64,000 nt of DNA from Chamaecrista fasciculata (GCA_003254925.1 QANZ01031203.1:61539-125538), one strand, 5' to 3'; shown: positions 35,591 through 46,627, counted from the stretch's first letter. Numbers and translations are program-made. The notes: generated by a model from the letters alone, not told the origin.

Positions 35591-38500
35591 TCAAAGCGTG
35601 ATATTGTTGACCGTGCGGTCGAGATACTTTCTGAGGCTCGCGACATTCCATGTATTAGGTAGACGGCGGCCGTCCAAAGTAGAGAGCACGTACGCGCCAC
35701 CAGGGATGACCCTGGTGACTCGGTATGGTCCTTCCCAGTTGGGATGGAGCTTGCCGTGCGAGCGGTTCAGGCGGTCGTTGGCCACATCGCGAAGAACGAG
35801 GTCGCCAACGTCAAAGGATCGGTGTGTGACCCTTTTATTGAAATACTTAGCCATGCGCTCTTTGTAGGCGGCCTGGCGGATGCTGGCGATTTCTCGCACC
35901 TCCTCTAGTTCGTCTAGAGCTATTGCTCGACAGCCTCGGTTTGCCTCCTCATTGTAGTATAAGACCCTATCGGAGAGAAAGGCGGTCTCAGCTGGAATCA
36001 TGGCGGACGACCCATACGTGAGGGTGTAAGGTGCCTCGCCTGTGGATTCTTGAGGGGTGATACGGTAAGACCAGAGGACGGTTGGGAGTTCGTCCGCCCA
36101 GCGGCCTTTGGCGTTGTCGAGCCTGCGCTTCAGCCCATTTAAAATGATGCGGTTGGCGAGCTCGGTTTGGCCGTTGGTCGAGGGATGCTCGACTGAGGTG
36201 TTACCGAGGGAGATGTCATACTGGGTGCAGAAATCGCGGAAGGATTCACTGATGAATTGGCGGCCGTTGTCGCTGATGATTCTCTGCGGGACGCCAAAAC
36301 GTGACAGTATGTTCTGCAAGACGAATGTTTTCATCTGGGCAGAGCTGATTGATTTTACTGGTTCAGCCTCGATCCACTTTGTGAAAAGGTCGATCGCGAC
36401 GATGAGGAACCGGCGTTGGCCCGTGGCGGTCGGAAACGGCCCGAGGATGTCGATCCCCCAGACGTCAAATGGCCAAGGGGATTCCATTGGGCGCATGTCT
36501 TCGCCCGGAATATGGATGCGATTGGCGTGCTCCTGGCACTTGTGGCAAGTTTTCACCAGGGCTGTGGCGTCCCGTATGATCGTGGGCCAGTAGTACCCCG
36601 AAATGAGCACTTTGCGTTTGAGGGTGGGCGCCGCTTGGTGTGAACCGCAGAGTCCCTCGTGGAGCTCCTCGAGAATGAGGCGGGCGTCGTTTGGCCCTAC
36701 GCATCTGAGGCAGGGCATGGAGTGACCTCGCCGATAAAGATCATTCCCCCAGAGGAAGTAATGCGCAGCTCGGCGCACCACTTTTCGAGCTTCGTTTCGG
36801 TCTGCTGGGAGGGTGCCATCCCGAATGTAGGACATGATGGGCGTGCGCCAATCAGCCGTTGTTGAGATAGCAAGGACCATGGGGCCCTCGATTGATGGGC
36901 GTTCTAAGGTAGTGCGGATGATGGAGGAGCGACTCCGAGCATCTGGCTTAGAGGCCAGTTTGGCTAGGGCGTCCGCTCTAGTGTTCTTAGAACGCAAGAT
37001 GTGTGAGAATTGGGCGGCCCGGATGTGATGGCGCAGGATGTACTTGGCTTTTTCCACGTACTTGAGGATGGTGGGCTCTTTGGCCTCGAAGTCTCCCTTC
37101 ATGTGACCGACCACCAGCTGGGAGTCGCTATAGACGTGGATGTCCTGGGCGCCCATGCCCACGGCGAGTTCGAGGGCCGCGATGAGCGCCTCGTATTCGG
37201 CCTGATTGTTCGTGGCCGGGAAACGTATGTCGATGGCCTGTTCAATGCTGTAACCATCAGGGGATTCAACAATCACGCCCGCGCCACGGAGCTTGGCGGA
37301 TGAGGCCCCATCGATGTAGAGGTTCCACACGATGAGGGTAGGATTGGCGGGCGTCATCTCTGCGACAAAGTCAGCCAAAGCCTGGCCTTTGATGGCGCGT
37401 CGTGGCTCGAAAGACAGGCCGAATTCAGAGAGCTCAATCGACCAATTGACCAGGCGGCCGGCGATGTCGGGCTGGTGAATGATCTGCCTCATAGGGCGGT
37501 CGGTGCGAACGATGATCACATACTGTTGGTAATACGGTCGCAGCTTCCTTGTGGAAACAAGGAGGGCATACACGAGCTTTTCGAGTAGGTGATACCGTGT
37601 CTCGGCGCCCGTGAGGACTTTACTTGAGAAGTAAATGGGGCGTTGCTCGTCCTTTTCCTCTATTATCAGGACGGAGCTGACTGCCACGTCGGTCGCAGCC
37701 AAGTAGACGTAGATTGGCTTGCCGGGTATAGGAGTGGTGAGAATAGGCGGCCTGCTCAGGTACGCCTTCAATTGTTGGAACGCCTCTTCACATTCGGCTG
37801 TCCATGTGAAGTTCTTCCCTCCTTTAAGAGTTTTAAAGAAAGGTAGACACCGGTCGCCCGATCTTGCCAAAAAGCGGTGGAGCGCCGCTATACGCCCATT
37901 GAGGCGTTGTACCTCCTTCAACGTCTTTGGGGACGCCATGTCGATAATGGCTTGGCACTGGTCCGGGTTGGCCTCTATCCCTCGTTGGGAGATCATGAAG
38001 CCTAAGAACTTGCCCCCGGCGACCCCGAAGGCGCACTTGGCGGGGTTGAGCCGCAATCGGTAGTGGCGGAGGATCTGGAAGATCTCCTGTAGGTCATCGA
38101 GGTGGTCGCCACCAGCCTTCGTCTTGACGACCATGTCATCAACGTAGACCTCGATGTTTTTTCCGATGTTGTCTTGGAAGAACCTGTCCATCATACGCTG
38201 GTACGTGGCGCCCGCGTTCTTCAGACCAAAGGGCATGACGTTGTAACAGTAGATGCCCTTTTCAGTGATGAAGGCCGTCTTGTCGACGTCCTTGGGATTC
38301 ATCTTGATCTGATTGTACCCCGAAAAAGCATCAAGGAAGCTCAAAGTGGCGTACCCGCAGGTGTTGTCCACCAACTTATCGATGCTGGGGAGTGGGTGAA
38401 GGTCCTTGGGGGTCGCCTTGTTAAGGTCTGTGAAGTCCACACACATCCGCCATTTGCCGTTGGGCTTGGGGACAAGGACGACGTTGGACAGCCAGGTGGG

Positions 38501-38758
38501 GTACTTGGTTTCCCGAATGAACCCGGCCGCCAGCAATTTGTTCACTTCTTCTTTGGCGGCAAGCTGCCGCTCTAGCCCCAGGACGCGTTTCTTCTGAAAG
38601 ATTCCCGGGCGGTCATCAACATCGAGAGAGTGCATGACCAACTGGGGGTCGACGCCGGGCATGTCCGACGCAGACCATGCGAAAATGTCGCCGTTGGCGA
38701 GCAGAAAGTCAGATAGCCTGGCTTGTTCTTGAGCGGGTAAATCCGCAGAGATGCTCAC
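35591..38758 (-). CDS. Tat element pol open frame (fossil): RT, two RNase H, integrase
   Basis: A 1055-codon open frame. Reverse transcriptase covers about residues 75-265 with YVDD at 205-208. The RT-linked RNase H follows at about 345-465. A second, archaeal-type RNase H lies at about 478-605 (NLYIDGASSAKLRGAGV, TNNQAEYEAL, YSDSQLVV), the extra domain known from the Tat lineage. Integrase follows at about 690-1000, with an HHCC zinc-binding end (CHKCQEH) and a catalytic core (DVWGIDILGPF, IISDNGRQF). No chromodomain is seen, as expected for Tat. Confidence 0.92.
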   Translation of the reverse strand: MSISADLPAQEQARLSDFLLANGDIFAWSASDMPGVDPQLVMHSLDVDDRPGIFQKKRVLGLERQLAAKEEVNKLLAAGFIRETKYPTWLSNVVLVPKPNGKWRMCVDFTDLNKATPKDLHPLPSIDKLVDNTCGYATLSFLDAFSGYNQIKMNPKDVDKTAFITEKGIYCYNVMPFGLKNAGATYQRMMDRFFQDNIGKNIEVYVDDMVVKTKAGGDHLDDLQEIFQILRHYRLRLNPAKCAFGVAGGKFLGFMISQRGIEANPDQCQAIIDMASPKTLKEVQRLNGRIAALHRFLARSGDRCLPFFKTLKGGKNFTWTAECEEAFQQLKAYLSRPPILTTPIPGKPIYVYLAATDVAVSSVLIIEEKDEQRPIYFSSKVLTGAETRYHLLEKLVYALLVSTRKLRPYYQQYVIIVRTDRPMRQIIHQPDIAGRLVNWSIELSEFGLSFEPRRAIKGQALADFVAEMTPANPTLIVWNLYIDGASSAKLRGAGVIVESPDGYSIEQAIDIRFPATNNQAEYEALIAALELAVGMGAQDIHVYSDSQLVVGHMKGDFEAKEPTILKYVEKAKYILRHHIRAAQFSHILRSKNTRADALAKLASKPDARSRSSIIRTTLERPSIEGPMVLAISTTADWRTPIMSYIRDGTLPADRNEARKVVRRAAHYFLWGNDLYRRGHSMPCLRCVGPNDARLILEELHEGLCGSHQAAPTLKRKVLISGYYWPTIIRDATALVKTCHKCQEHANRIHIPGEDMRPMESPWPFDVWGIDILGPFPTATGQRRFLIVAIDLFTKWIEAEPVKSISSAQMKTFVLQNILSRFGVPQRIISDNGRQFISESFRDFCTQYDISLGNTSVEHPSTNGQTELANRIILNGLKRRLDNAKGRWADELPTVLWSYRITPQESTGEAPYTLTYGSSAMIPAETAFLSDRVLYYNEEANRGCRAIALDELEEVREIASIRQAAYKERMAKYFNKRVTHRSFDVGDLVLRDVANDRLNRSHGKLHPNWEGPYRVTRVIPGGAYVLSTLDGRRLPNTWNVASLRKYLDRTVNNITL

Positions 38759-39086
38759 TGTTCTCTCCGGGTGCCCGGGGAAGTGAATTTGGACGAGTGT
38801 GTCCGAAGGTTTGGGGCGTGCGCCCTCGACCTAGTACGACAGATAAAATGCGTATAAGTAAAGAGATGTAGTGGAAAATGAGTTCATTGAATAAATGATT
38901 TCATTAATCTGATAAAATGGGCGTCCGCCATGTGTAGGTCGGAGCGTACAATTAGAATGACATAAGGGGGGCCTTAAGCATTTTGTAGGAAAGGGAAATA
39001 AACATAGACATGAAAATGAAAAACAACTAATCTTAAGGCCGGGCGGCTAATCCACCCACTAGAAGTAGTTGCTAAGTGAAGGAGCG

Positions 39087-41249
39087 TCAGCCACTGATGT
39101 GGTATACCTCGTCGCGGAGGTCTGTGATCTCTGACGTGCCCATGTCTGTGTCCTCCCCGGCGGGCTCCGGGGGAGGGGAGTCTGGAACCCCTTCCATTAG
39201 TCGGCGGGTCTGATACCCGGGATCGATCATCACGCGAGCCAGGCTTGTGGCATAGCAGCGGCGACCTTCGAGTTGATCTCCCCTTATACTCGCAGTTCCC
39301 CAACGTGTAGGGAATTTCATGAGTAGGTGGGCAGTGGAGATCACTGCTCTGAAAGCGTTGAGACTGGAGCGCCCGAGGATTGCGTTGTATGCTGAAGGAG
39401 CGGCTACAACGATGAAGCTGGCGTATGTAGCTGCGGTCCTCGGCGGGTCGCCATCACCCTCGAGGGTGAGCTTGGTTTCGAGTACCCCTTCGGCGGGCGT
39501 CCTTGTCCCAGCGAAGCCAATCAGAGGCTCGTTGAAAGGCTTCAGGGCGCTCAGCGGGATGCCCAGGTGCTCGAAGGCGTGAAAGTAGAGGATGTCTGAG
39601 GAGGATCCTTGATCTACCAGCACGCGCCGTACGTCGATCTCGCCTATGCGCGCCGTTATAACCATAGGCTCATCATACTCCACGGGCTTGAGCTCGTCGT
39701 GGGTGAAAGTGATAGGCGCGTGGATGTCTTCGTGCGAGCGCTTGACGCTCGTATAATGCATGCACATGATGGAGCGCATGATTTGCTTTCGGCTGTGGGG
39801 GGTCTTGTGCATGTGAATTCCCCCAGAGATGGTGTTCACAACGTTGCGGACGGGCGCCTCGGAATGCTTCGAGCCGCCACTTCCGCCCTCAGCGACCTTC
39901 CTGTTCTTCTGATGGGAGGCGTCCCCATCAGACTCCGGTCGCTTTTTCTGTTTGTACTCGGCCAGATGGCCGTCCCGGATTAGCTGCTCGATTGCATCCT
40001 TCAGAGAGATGCACTCATCTGTAGTGTGACCATAGCCGTTGTGATAACGGCAATGTTTGCTGGTGTCCCGAGGGCGGCCGGTCTTTACCGGGAGGGGCCG
40101 GGCTACCGGAAAGAACTCAAGGTTTCCGCAGGCGCGCAGGATCTCTGACCTGGAGACGGTCAGGATGTGGTATGTTGGGAACTTGCCCGTGAAGGGCGTG
40201 CGCTGGGCCCCTGGGGAAGAGTTGGAAGAGCGGTCGTGCCTCTTCCACCTCCCATTGCCATTCCCATTGGCGGGCTGAGTCCGGGTGCTTGTTTGGGCGT
40301 TCTGCATATCCTTCAGCTTGCTGAAGCGACTTTTGGAGGCAACCTGGTTGTCCTCCTTCAGAATGAAATCCCGAACCTGTTTCAACAGTGCGTCCAGGGT
40401 TTTGGGGTTGGCGAGCGCCAACTCGTTCGACACGTTGCCCGGGCGTAAGCCCTGTTTGAAAGCGTGGATGGCCACGCTGTCCTCCAAGTCCTCCACCTCG
40501 TGGCAGCGCTCGGAGAAGCGCTTAAGGAAATCCCGGAGGCTCTCGCTGGAGCCCTGAATAAGGTCTGCCATGACCGTGGAGGGTTTCTTGTACACGATAC
40601 TGGTGGCAAAGCGCTTCAGGAAGGCGGCCTCCAGCTCGTCGAAGTTGTGTATGGAGTAATCGGGGAGGCGGGCATACCAATGAAGTCCCTCTGGACCAAG
40701 AGTGGTAGGAAAGAGCTTGCACTTCTTCCCTTCAGTGAGTGAGGCCAGTTGGACGTTTGCATGGAACGCCTTCAAGTGCAGATTTGGGTCTGCAGTTGGC
40801 TCGTAGGGGACCATCTTCACGGGCATCTTGAAGCCCTGAGGCACGATATCGCGCTGGATCTCTACGGCGAACGGTCCCTTCTGGGGGATGAAGGTGCCCG
40901 GCTCGTCTTCGAAACCAGCAGCAGGTGCGTTTTCTTGGGCCGAGGCGGCCGTGGTGTTACGGCGGCCGGGGTTCGACCCCTGGGGAGTGCTATGAACCGA
41001 TAGGCTCTGGAATTCACGACGTAGGGATTCTGTCTGCTCCCTCATCATGCTGCGAAAGATGGCCATAATGTCCATGGCCTGGAAGGTCTGGCCCGTCGCG
41101 CCCATATCGGCTGGTGGTGCAACCCGAGAGGGCGCTCCCTCGTCTCGATGTTCCTCTTGTTCCTGATTTTCCTGGGAGCCTAGGGCGTGCTCCTGGGAAT
41201 CAGAGGGTTCGTCCAAGAGCTGATCGCGAGGAGAGTCGCTGTGAGCCAT
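39087..41249 (-). CDS. Tat element gag-protease open frame (fossil)
   Basis: A 720-codon open frame. The middle (about residues 175-290, with GPEGLHWYARLPDYSI and FSERCHEVEDLEDSVAIHAF) is the capsid-like Retrotrans_gag domain. A His/Cys cluster (CRYHNGYGHTTDEC, about 400) follows, and an aspartic protease-like region with VLVDQGSSSDILY lies near 545. Structural protein and protease of the element; not a host gene. It starts shortly inside the 5' LTR and primer site. Confidence 0.85.
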   Translation of the reverse strand: MAHSDSPRDQLLDEPSDSQEHALGSQENQEQEEHRDEGAPSRVAPPADMGATGQTFQAMDIMAIFRSMMREQTESLRREFQSLSVHSTPQGSNPGRRNTTAASAQENAPAAGFEDEPGTFIPQKGPFAVEIQRDIVPQGFKMPVKMVPYEPTADPNLHLKAFHANVQLASLTEGKKCKLFPTTLGPEGLHWYARLPDYSIHNFDELEAAFLKRFATSIVYKKPSTVMADLIQGSSESLRDFLKRFSERCHEVEDLEDSVAIHAFKQGLRPGNVSNELALANPKTLDALLKQVRDFILKEDNQVASKSRFSKLKDMQNAQTSTRTQPANGNGNGRWKRHDRSSNSSPGAQRTPFTGKFPTYHILTVSRSEILRACGNLEFFPVARPLPVKTGRPRDTSKHCRYHNGYGHTTDECISLKDAIEQLIRDGHLAEYKQKKRPESDGDASHQKNRKVAEGGSGGSKHSEAPVRNVVNTISGGIHMHKTPHSRKQIMRSIMCMHYTSVKRSHEDIHAPITFTHDELKPVEYDEPMVITARIGEIDVRRVLVDQGSSSDILYFHAFEHLGIPLSALKPFNEPLIGFAGTRTPAEGVLETKLTLEGDGDPPRTAATYASFIVVAAPSAYNAILGRSSLNAFRAVISTAHLLMKFPTRWGTASIRGDQLEGRRCYATSLARVMIDPGYQTRRLMEGVPDSPPPEPAGEDTDMGTSEITDLRDEVYHISG

Positions 41250-41388
41250 AGAGAAGTGGAAATCACCTAGTTTAACAAGGTAAACGTGGGTGAGTTAGCT
41301 TTTGTAAAGAAAAAAGCAACAGAGGGCGGGCGTGAGAGCCCGTAAAGTTCAGCAGGTGAGGAGGTGAAGTCCCCACAGACGGCGCCAA

Positions 41389-41961
41389 TGATAAACTGGA
41401 AAATGACTGGCACTTACCTAGTTCACCGGAGAGGGCTGCAAGAGCCAAGACTTGAGCAAAGACCTGCAAAAGCTTCACAGGGGGGCCCTGCGAAGTGTAC
41501 TCCGACGCTCAAGTTAGTAAGAGAGTAATCAGAGAGTAAGAGAGTTTTGAGTGTAGGAAGTCGCTCACCTTGAACTGGTGAGATGGGCTCTATTTATAGA
41601 GCAGGGAGGAGAGAGGTGGTCAGCGTGCGGGGCGGACCACGTACTGGACACGATCTCCACCAGCGAAGATGGTGGAGGCCGAGATTTGCGGAGCAAGGCA
41701 ATCGTGGGTGATTGCGTGTTGTGTCGCTAGGCGGGCGCCTAGAAACTGGAGATCGTGGGTATGAGCAAGTCAGTAACCCACGATCCCCCGTAGCGTGGAT
41801 TGCGGAGCGGGGTAGTCGTGGGTGACCACGTGTCATTTGGGGGACGCGCGCCAAGAACCAGGATGGATCGCGACCGCCCCCACTTGTGCTTAGGACGCCC
41901 GATTGGCTCGAGGGCGCTCCGCGAGGGCTGTTTAGGCGTACGCCCAAATAGTGATGTATCA
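41389..41961 (-). repeat. 5' LTR of the Tat element
   Basis: 573 bp bounded by TGATA and TATCA. Reading on the minus strand, a TATA box CTATAAATAG lies at 41599-41590 and an ABRE-like G-box CACGTG at 41832-41827 in the U3 part. Internal direct repeats (about 113 bp apart, sharing TTGCGGAGC and TCGTGGGTGA) and a GATCGTGGGT/ACCCACGATC inverted pair are present. Open frames within it recur identically in the other LTR and are not genes. Confidence 0.9.
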
Positions 41962-42291
41962 CATACATTTAGGACCAAAATGACCTTTTGAGATTCATTA
42001 AATGAAGTTGATACTAAAAATATTGACTAAAATGTATAATTTTGAAAAAAAGATAAAAAATTGTTATAAAATTTAAATATTAAGAATTTCTTTTGCCATC
42101 ATTTTTGAAATAACTATCTTTTTATTGATATTTTTTTACAAATAAAGCTATAAAATTAATATTCATCAAACCTTCTAGAATTTTGTATTCTTAGATTTTT
42201 AAATTGCCAGCCTTCAATTTTCTTTGGACATCAAAGAAATTATGAAATATTTAAAACTATTGTGTATATTTTATACAAAAGCAATAGTTTT

Positions 42292-43012
42292 TAGGGTAAA
42301 TTTTTTTCATCCATCCTAAATTATGTGTTCAATTGTAATGTCTCACCTAATCTATGAAAAATAGTAATTAACCCCTAATCTATTAATTTCATAGTAATGT
42401 CCCCCAATTATTAGTAACATTGTTAACTTTTTATCTTTTAAATTTTTGTAAGTTGTATAAATACATATTTCATAAATTGATCAAATGACATAATTATCCA
42501 TATAATAATTTAAAATATATCATACACATTAATTTCAAATCTTGCTATAATTTTTTTATTTTATTATATTTTATCCTTTAAATTACTAGTTTATTTTTAT
42601 TTGATTAGATTTTTTTCTTATTATGTATATAAAGAGATACTTTTTACGGGAAACTCTCTTATAACAAAGTTCAGAATGATTTAGCTGCAAGAGATGAATG
42701 TAGTTTTGATCTTTTTAATTAGAGTTACTAATACGACAATACCGAAATATAAATCTAAAATATAAGAGATTTCAAATTATAAAATTAGTTAGATATAAAG
42801 ATAGTTAGGTCATTCAAAATTATTTGATAATTTTATAAGATATGTGCAACTCACATGAAACTTAAAAGATAAAAAGATAACGAGTTACTAACGATTATGA
42901 GGACATTGCCATGAAAATATTAAATTAGAAGGTTAATTGCTATTTTTCATAGATCAGAGGAAATATTACAATCGAACACATAATTTAGGACGGGTAAATG
43001 TAATTTCCCCTA
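42292..43012. mobile_element. 721-bp inverted-repeat DNA transposon relic
   Basis: Left arm (TAGGGTAAATTTTTTTCATCC..., 42292-42430) and right arm (42880-43012, complement beginning TAGGGGAAATTACATTTACCC) pair over about 130 bp, sharing blocks such as TAAATTATGTGTTC and its complement. The outermost bases could be a TA target duplication, but this is not certain. The centre is AT-rich and I see no transposase, so it is a non-autonomous copy. It ends about 270 bp before the Nudix gene start and so borders its promoter. Confidence 0.7.
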
Positions 43013-43284
43013 GCATTTAATCTTCCCGATATTTTACAGGACAAAATTGTCCTTAAAGAAATTTACTTTTTGGGGGTGAAAATTAGAAAGAAGGCGGCGT
43101 TTGGCCGTTTGCTAAAGAATTGGGAACAAATGTTAGTTTCCTTCAGAATTCGATGATAATCTCAACCACAAGGATTTGGAGGTATCTGCACAGAAATACA
43201 AATCCATGTCTAAACTGAACTCATTTCGTTTTATCTCAATCTTTGTAAGCCCTCTAATCCAATCTTCAGTGATATAGAAAAGCA
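43013..43284 (+). promoter_or_regulatory. Upstream region of the Nudix gene
   Basis: This short space between the inverted-repeat element and the Nudix start codon should hold the promoter and 5' UTR. I could not identify a clear TATA box. Confidence 0.3.
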
Positions 43285-46200
43285 ATGCTGAAAGCGATTC
43301 AGATCCTGAGCTGTTCGTCAAGCTTTGTTACTCAACGTTGGAAACCCTGTAGCAGTCAAGGGCTTTCCTCCATTGCGGTCGCTTCAAAACCCTTCTCATC
43401 TTTCTACACAGTATCTGTTTTAAAAGTACTTCCCACAATGGACTCTTCGTTCTTGCCCAAAGATTCGACTAATAGGACTCAATTTAAAGCATTTCATGCT
43501 TCGTCGTCTAGTTCGGACTTAAACCCAGATGGCACCTCGTCGTCTCCATCATCACCATCACTTGCAGTTCAGTCATCCGTAAGTTTTAAGATTTCTTAGT
43601 ATTTGTTTATATGGTTTCTTGGTTTGAACTGCTTAATTGAAATACGTATCGTCACCCATTCTTTAATTTCTGTAGTATCTTGTTTTGGGGTAATGCGATT
43701 GGTTTCTTGAAGATAGATAGTACCCGGGTTATGGCAAGTTATGGTTTCTGCAACTAGTATTTCAGAGAAGAAATTGACTTTTGAACCTTGAGTCTTGATA
43801 TTATCAAGAAATTAGTTGAATTACTATGTCGCTACTAGGACACTGCCACTAAGTCTGCTTCACTAATAATGAGATATATTGACAGTGTCACAACATTAGA
43901 ATGGTTGAATTTTTATCAAATTACTTATCTGAAATTCATGTTATATTATGTATTTCTCTTGCTTATCGTACTCTAAGCTATTGGTCATATTTTTTAAGAT
44001 AGTTAGTACCCAGATTATTGCTAGTTATGGTTTCTGCAACTAGTATTTCAGAGAAGATAGTTGCAAAACGGGTTGACTTTTGAACCTGTATCTTGGTATT
44101 ATCAAGAAATTAGTTGAATTACTATTTCGCCATAAGGACACTGCCACTACGTCTTCTTCACTAATAATGAGATATGTTGACAGTCTCACAACATCAAAAT
44201 GGTTTAATTTTAATCAAATTACTTAGCTGAAACTCATGGTATATTATGTATTTCTCTTGGTTATCTTACTCTAAGCTATTGGTCATATTTTTGGGTTCCA
44301 TGCTGCAATGCAGGGAGTTCGAAACATCAAGTTCTGTCAGTGGTGTGGTGGTCCAGCGAAGCATGATATACCTGAAGGAGAAGAAAAGTTGAGAGCAATA
44401 TGTACAATTTGTGGGAAGATTGCCTATCAGAATCCGAAAATGGTAACTGTGAAAGTGGAAGATCAGATGTGTTTGTGGCATGCATGATCATAGCTAGGCT
44501 AAAATTGTTTTTCTTTTTTCATAAAGAACAATGCACCTTAAAGTTATTATTAGTTGTTTGTTTGGTTTGGGTCTTACTTTATTTCTTGATATCTTTATTT
44601 TGTGATTCATGATTTTTACTCTTTGGTTATGAACATAATATTGGTCTTGGAATTTAGATTAGAACATCAGTTGATGTCAAATTGTTATCAAAGTTACTCC
44701 CAAATGAGTACATGTATTATATGTTGTATACATATTGAAGTTTAACTTCTAGAAATATGGTCAAGTAACGAGGCCAGAGATTGTTGTTCCTGTTGTAAGT
44801 AGATTGAGAAAGGTATAACTATGGATAATCTAAACTTTCATCCAAGTGGAGTTAGGATGACCTTGTAGACTGGAAGTGTTTTATGGTATGGTTTGTTGTA
44901 TACTGTGATGAGCAATCTGAAAGATACACCTAGACCTTATAGTTGCTTGAATTTTCTAAGATGTACTACAAGCAGACATTCCACAAAAGATAGTTCACTC
45001 TTGGATCTTGCCAAAGCATTCGTTGATCTGAGGAATTACATCGGTTGTATGAGCTTGATTTATTTTAAATGTTGTAACTTTTAAGAATGATGGATGTATT
45101 TGAGACTGAAAGCCCAGGGGCACTGATATCTATTGTGCTTGAAAACTGTACGTTTATACTCTGATTTTCTGAACTCTAAAGTAACTCTGTTTATAATGGA
45201 ACAGGAAATACAAAGGCCAACTCTTTAGAAATTAGGAAAACCAAATACTTTTTCTTTATGTATTCTGTGAGTTGTGAGGCAAATTTTGCAATAGATGTAT
45301 AATATTAGTCAGAGCATTTATTCCATTTCATGTTGTTCATATTTGACTAATTACTTTCTTCTGTACATATATTATTTTGGCTGGCAAAGTAGGTAGTTGG
45401 TTGCCTCATTGAGCATGATAACAAGGTGTTGCTTTGCAAGCGGAAGATTCAACCATCTTATGGCCTCTGGTACGAATAAAAATTTGACTGAATGGCCTAT
45501 CTTCAGTACTTCTTTGTATCCTATATGACCCCTTCCTAGAAATATCTACTTATAAAATTGAGATAGTAACAAGTATTGTCTTATGAGCTTCTCTTATGAG
45601 TTAATGTTAATTTCTTGATGTCAACAAGGACGCTTCCTGCTGGCTTTTTGGAAATTGGGGAGTCAGCTATGGAAGGTGCTATCAGAGAAACAAGGGAGGA
45701 AGCAAATGCAGATGTAGAAGTGCTGTCTCCCTTTGCTCAATTGGATATTCCTTTAATTGGCCAGGTGAGAAGGAAACATTGACTTTTTCATTTTTTTAAT
45801 TCTTGTTTATTGGTCATTCTCTTTACTAGCTTAAGAACTTTGGTCATGATTAATGTGTGTTTGAGGCAGACTTATATAATCTTCTTGGCAAAGCTAAAGA
45901 AGCCCCACTTTTCCCCTGGTCCGGAGTCTTCAGAATGCCAGCTTTTCCCACTTGATGATATACCTTTTGATTCCTTGTCTTTCTCGTCAATGGTTGTTAC
46001 CTTAAGTTTGGTATGGTTCAGAATTGGAACATTTAGGACATTTTCTTGTTGTTTTTAAGCTATTAGAATATTTTGGTACTCATAATGAATCTAATGGTTC
46101 TATCCCTTGGATGCAGTATCTTGAGGATATTAAGGCTGGGAAGCCCAAATTTCACTATGGCACCATTAACAAGAGGTATTTTTCATCCCATGTGTCTAAT

Positions 46201-46627
46201 ATCCTTACTTGGCTAATGGCAGTAAACTAGTAGCCAGCTTTACTGTATACATCTCAACTAGTTGAACTGGCTCAAGACTATTGATGTCATTCTGGTCTGT
46301 GAATATTGTTTATTATTCAATTCATCAAATGCATATACATAAGTTAGGATTGATAAATATGTATAGCCTTGTGTGAGATAGAATAGTTACTTTTGTTTTG
46401 CCACAAACACATGAAGCATCAATCCGAATTTTCTCATCAAGAACAAGATCACGTCTGCTCAGAGATGCTTTTTAAGTCCTGAGCTCACTTTTATTTCTTG
46501 TCTTTATTTGATATTCTCAGACCTCTTGGTCATGTTATTTGAATTTATCCCGGTGGTTCTTGTTAGGCCGGGGACGAGTCCTTCTGATATTCATGCCTAT
46601 ACACTGGATCATCATATGCAGTCATGA
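43285..46627 (+). CDS. NUDT23: Nudix hydrolase 23-like, chloroplast ADP-ribose/FAD pyrophosphatase
   Basis: Arabidopsis NUDX23 hydrolyses ADP-ribose and FAD in plastids and affects flavin balance. Seven exons (43285-43578, 44314-44442, 45393-45469, 45629-45764, 45870-46010, 46117-46175, 46567-46627) give 298 residues. Residues 1-95 are Ser-rich and basic, fitting a chloroplast transit peptide; a second in-frame Met (MDSSFLP, residue 52) could give a shorter form. A zinc ribbon follows: CQWC at 106-109 and CTIC at 128-131. The Nudix box (GX5EX7REUXEEXGU) is at 172-194, with the catalytic REXXEE at 186-191 intact and Asn in place of the usual Gly. The C-terminus ([20 protein letters not shown]) is typical of this protein. 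All exon phases agree. Confidence 0.94.
43712..44293 (+). repeat. Two-copy tandem duplication in Nudix intron 1
   Basis: Two direct copies of about 288 bp start at about 43712 (AGATAGATAGTACCCGG) and about 43999 (AGATAGTTAGTACCCAG). They stay alignable to the end of each unit (CTCTAAGCTATTGGTCATAT). They differ at several percent of sites, so the duplication is not recent. It lengthens intron 1 and adds no coding sequence. Confidence 0.8.

Larger units (their letters stand above)
30711..41961 (-). mobile_element. Young Ty3/gypsy LTR retrotransposon, Tat lineage, with antisense gene
   Basis: Full-length element read on the minus strand. Two 573-bp LTRs (TGATA...TATCA) flank it, and the 5-bp target duplication CATAC lies at 30706-30710 and 41962-41966. 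Next to the right-hand (5') LTR is a primer-binding site beginning TGGCGCCGTCTGTGGGGA, the type common in Tat elements. Parts in order: gag-protease (41249-39087), pol with two RNase H domains (38758-35591), and an oppositely transcribed gene (plus strand, about 31700-35100) between pol and the 3' LTR. Two RNase H domains and an antisense gene in that place are Tat hallmarks. It looks nearly whole, with about one break at most in gag-pol. LTRs identical by eye suggest a recent insertion, with the caveat of the assembly joint at 31384. Confidence 0.92.

Noticed and set aside
38102-38575. Plus-strand open frames (157 codons here, others at 36108-36593, 37010-37303, 39609-39983)
   Set aside because: They lie exactly opposite the conserved pol and gag-pro coding regions of the Tat element and match no family; they are complement shadows of GC-rich coding DNA.
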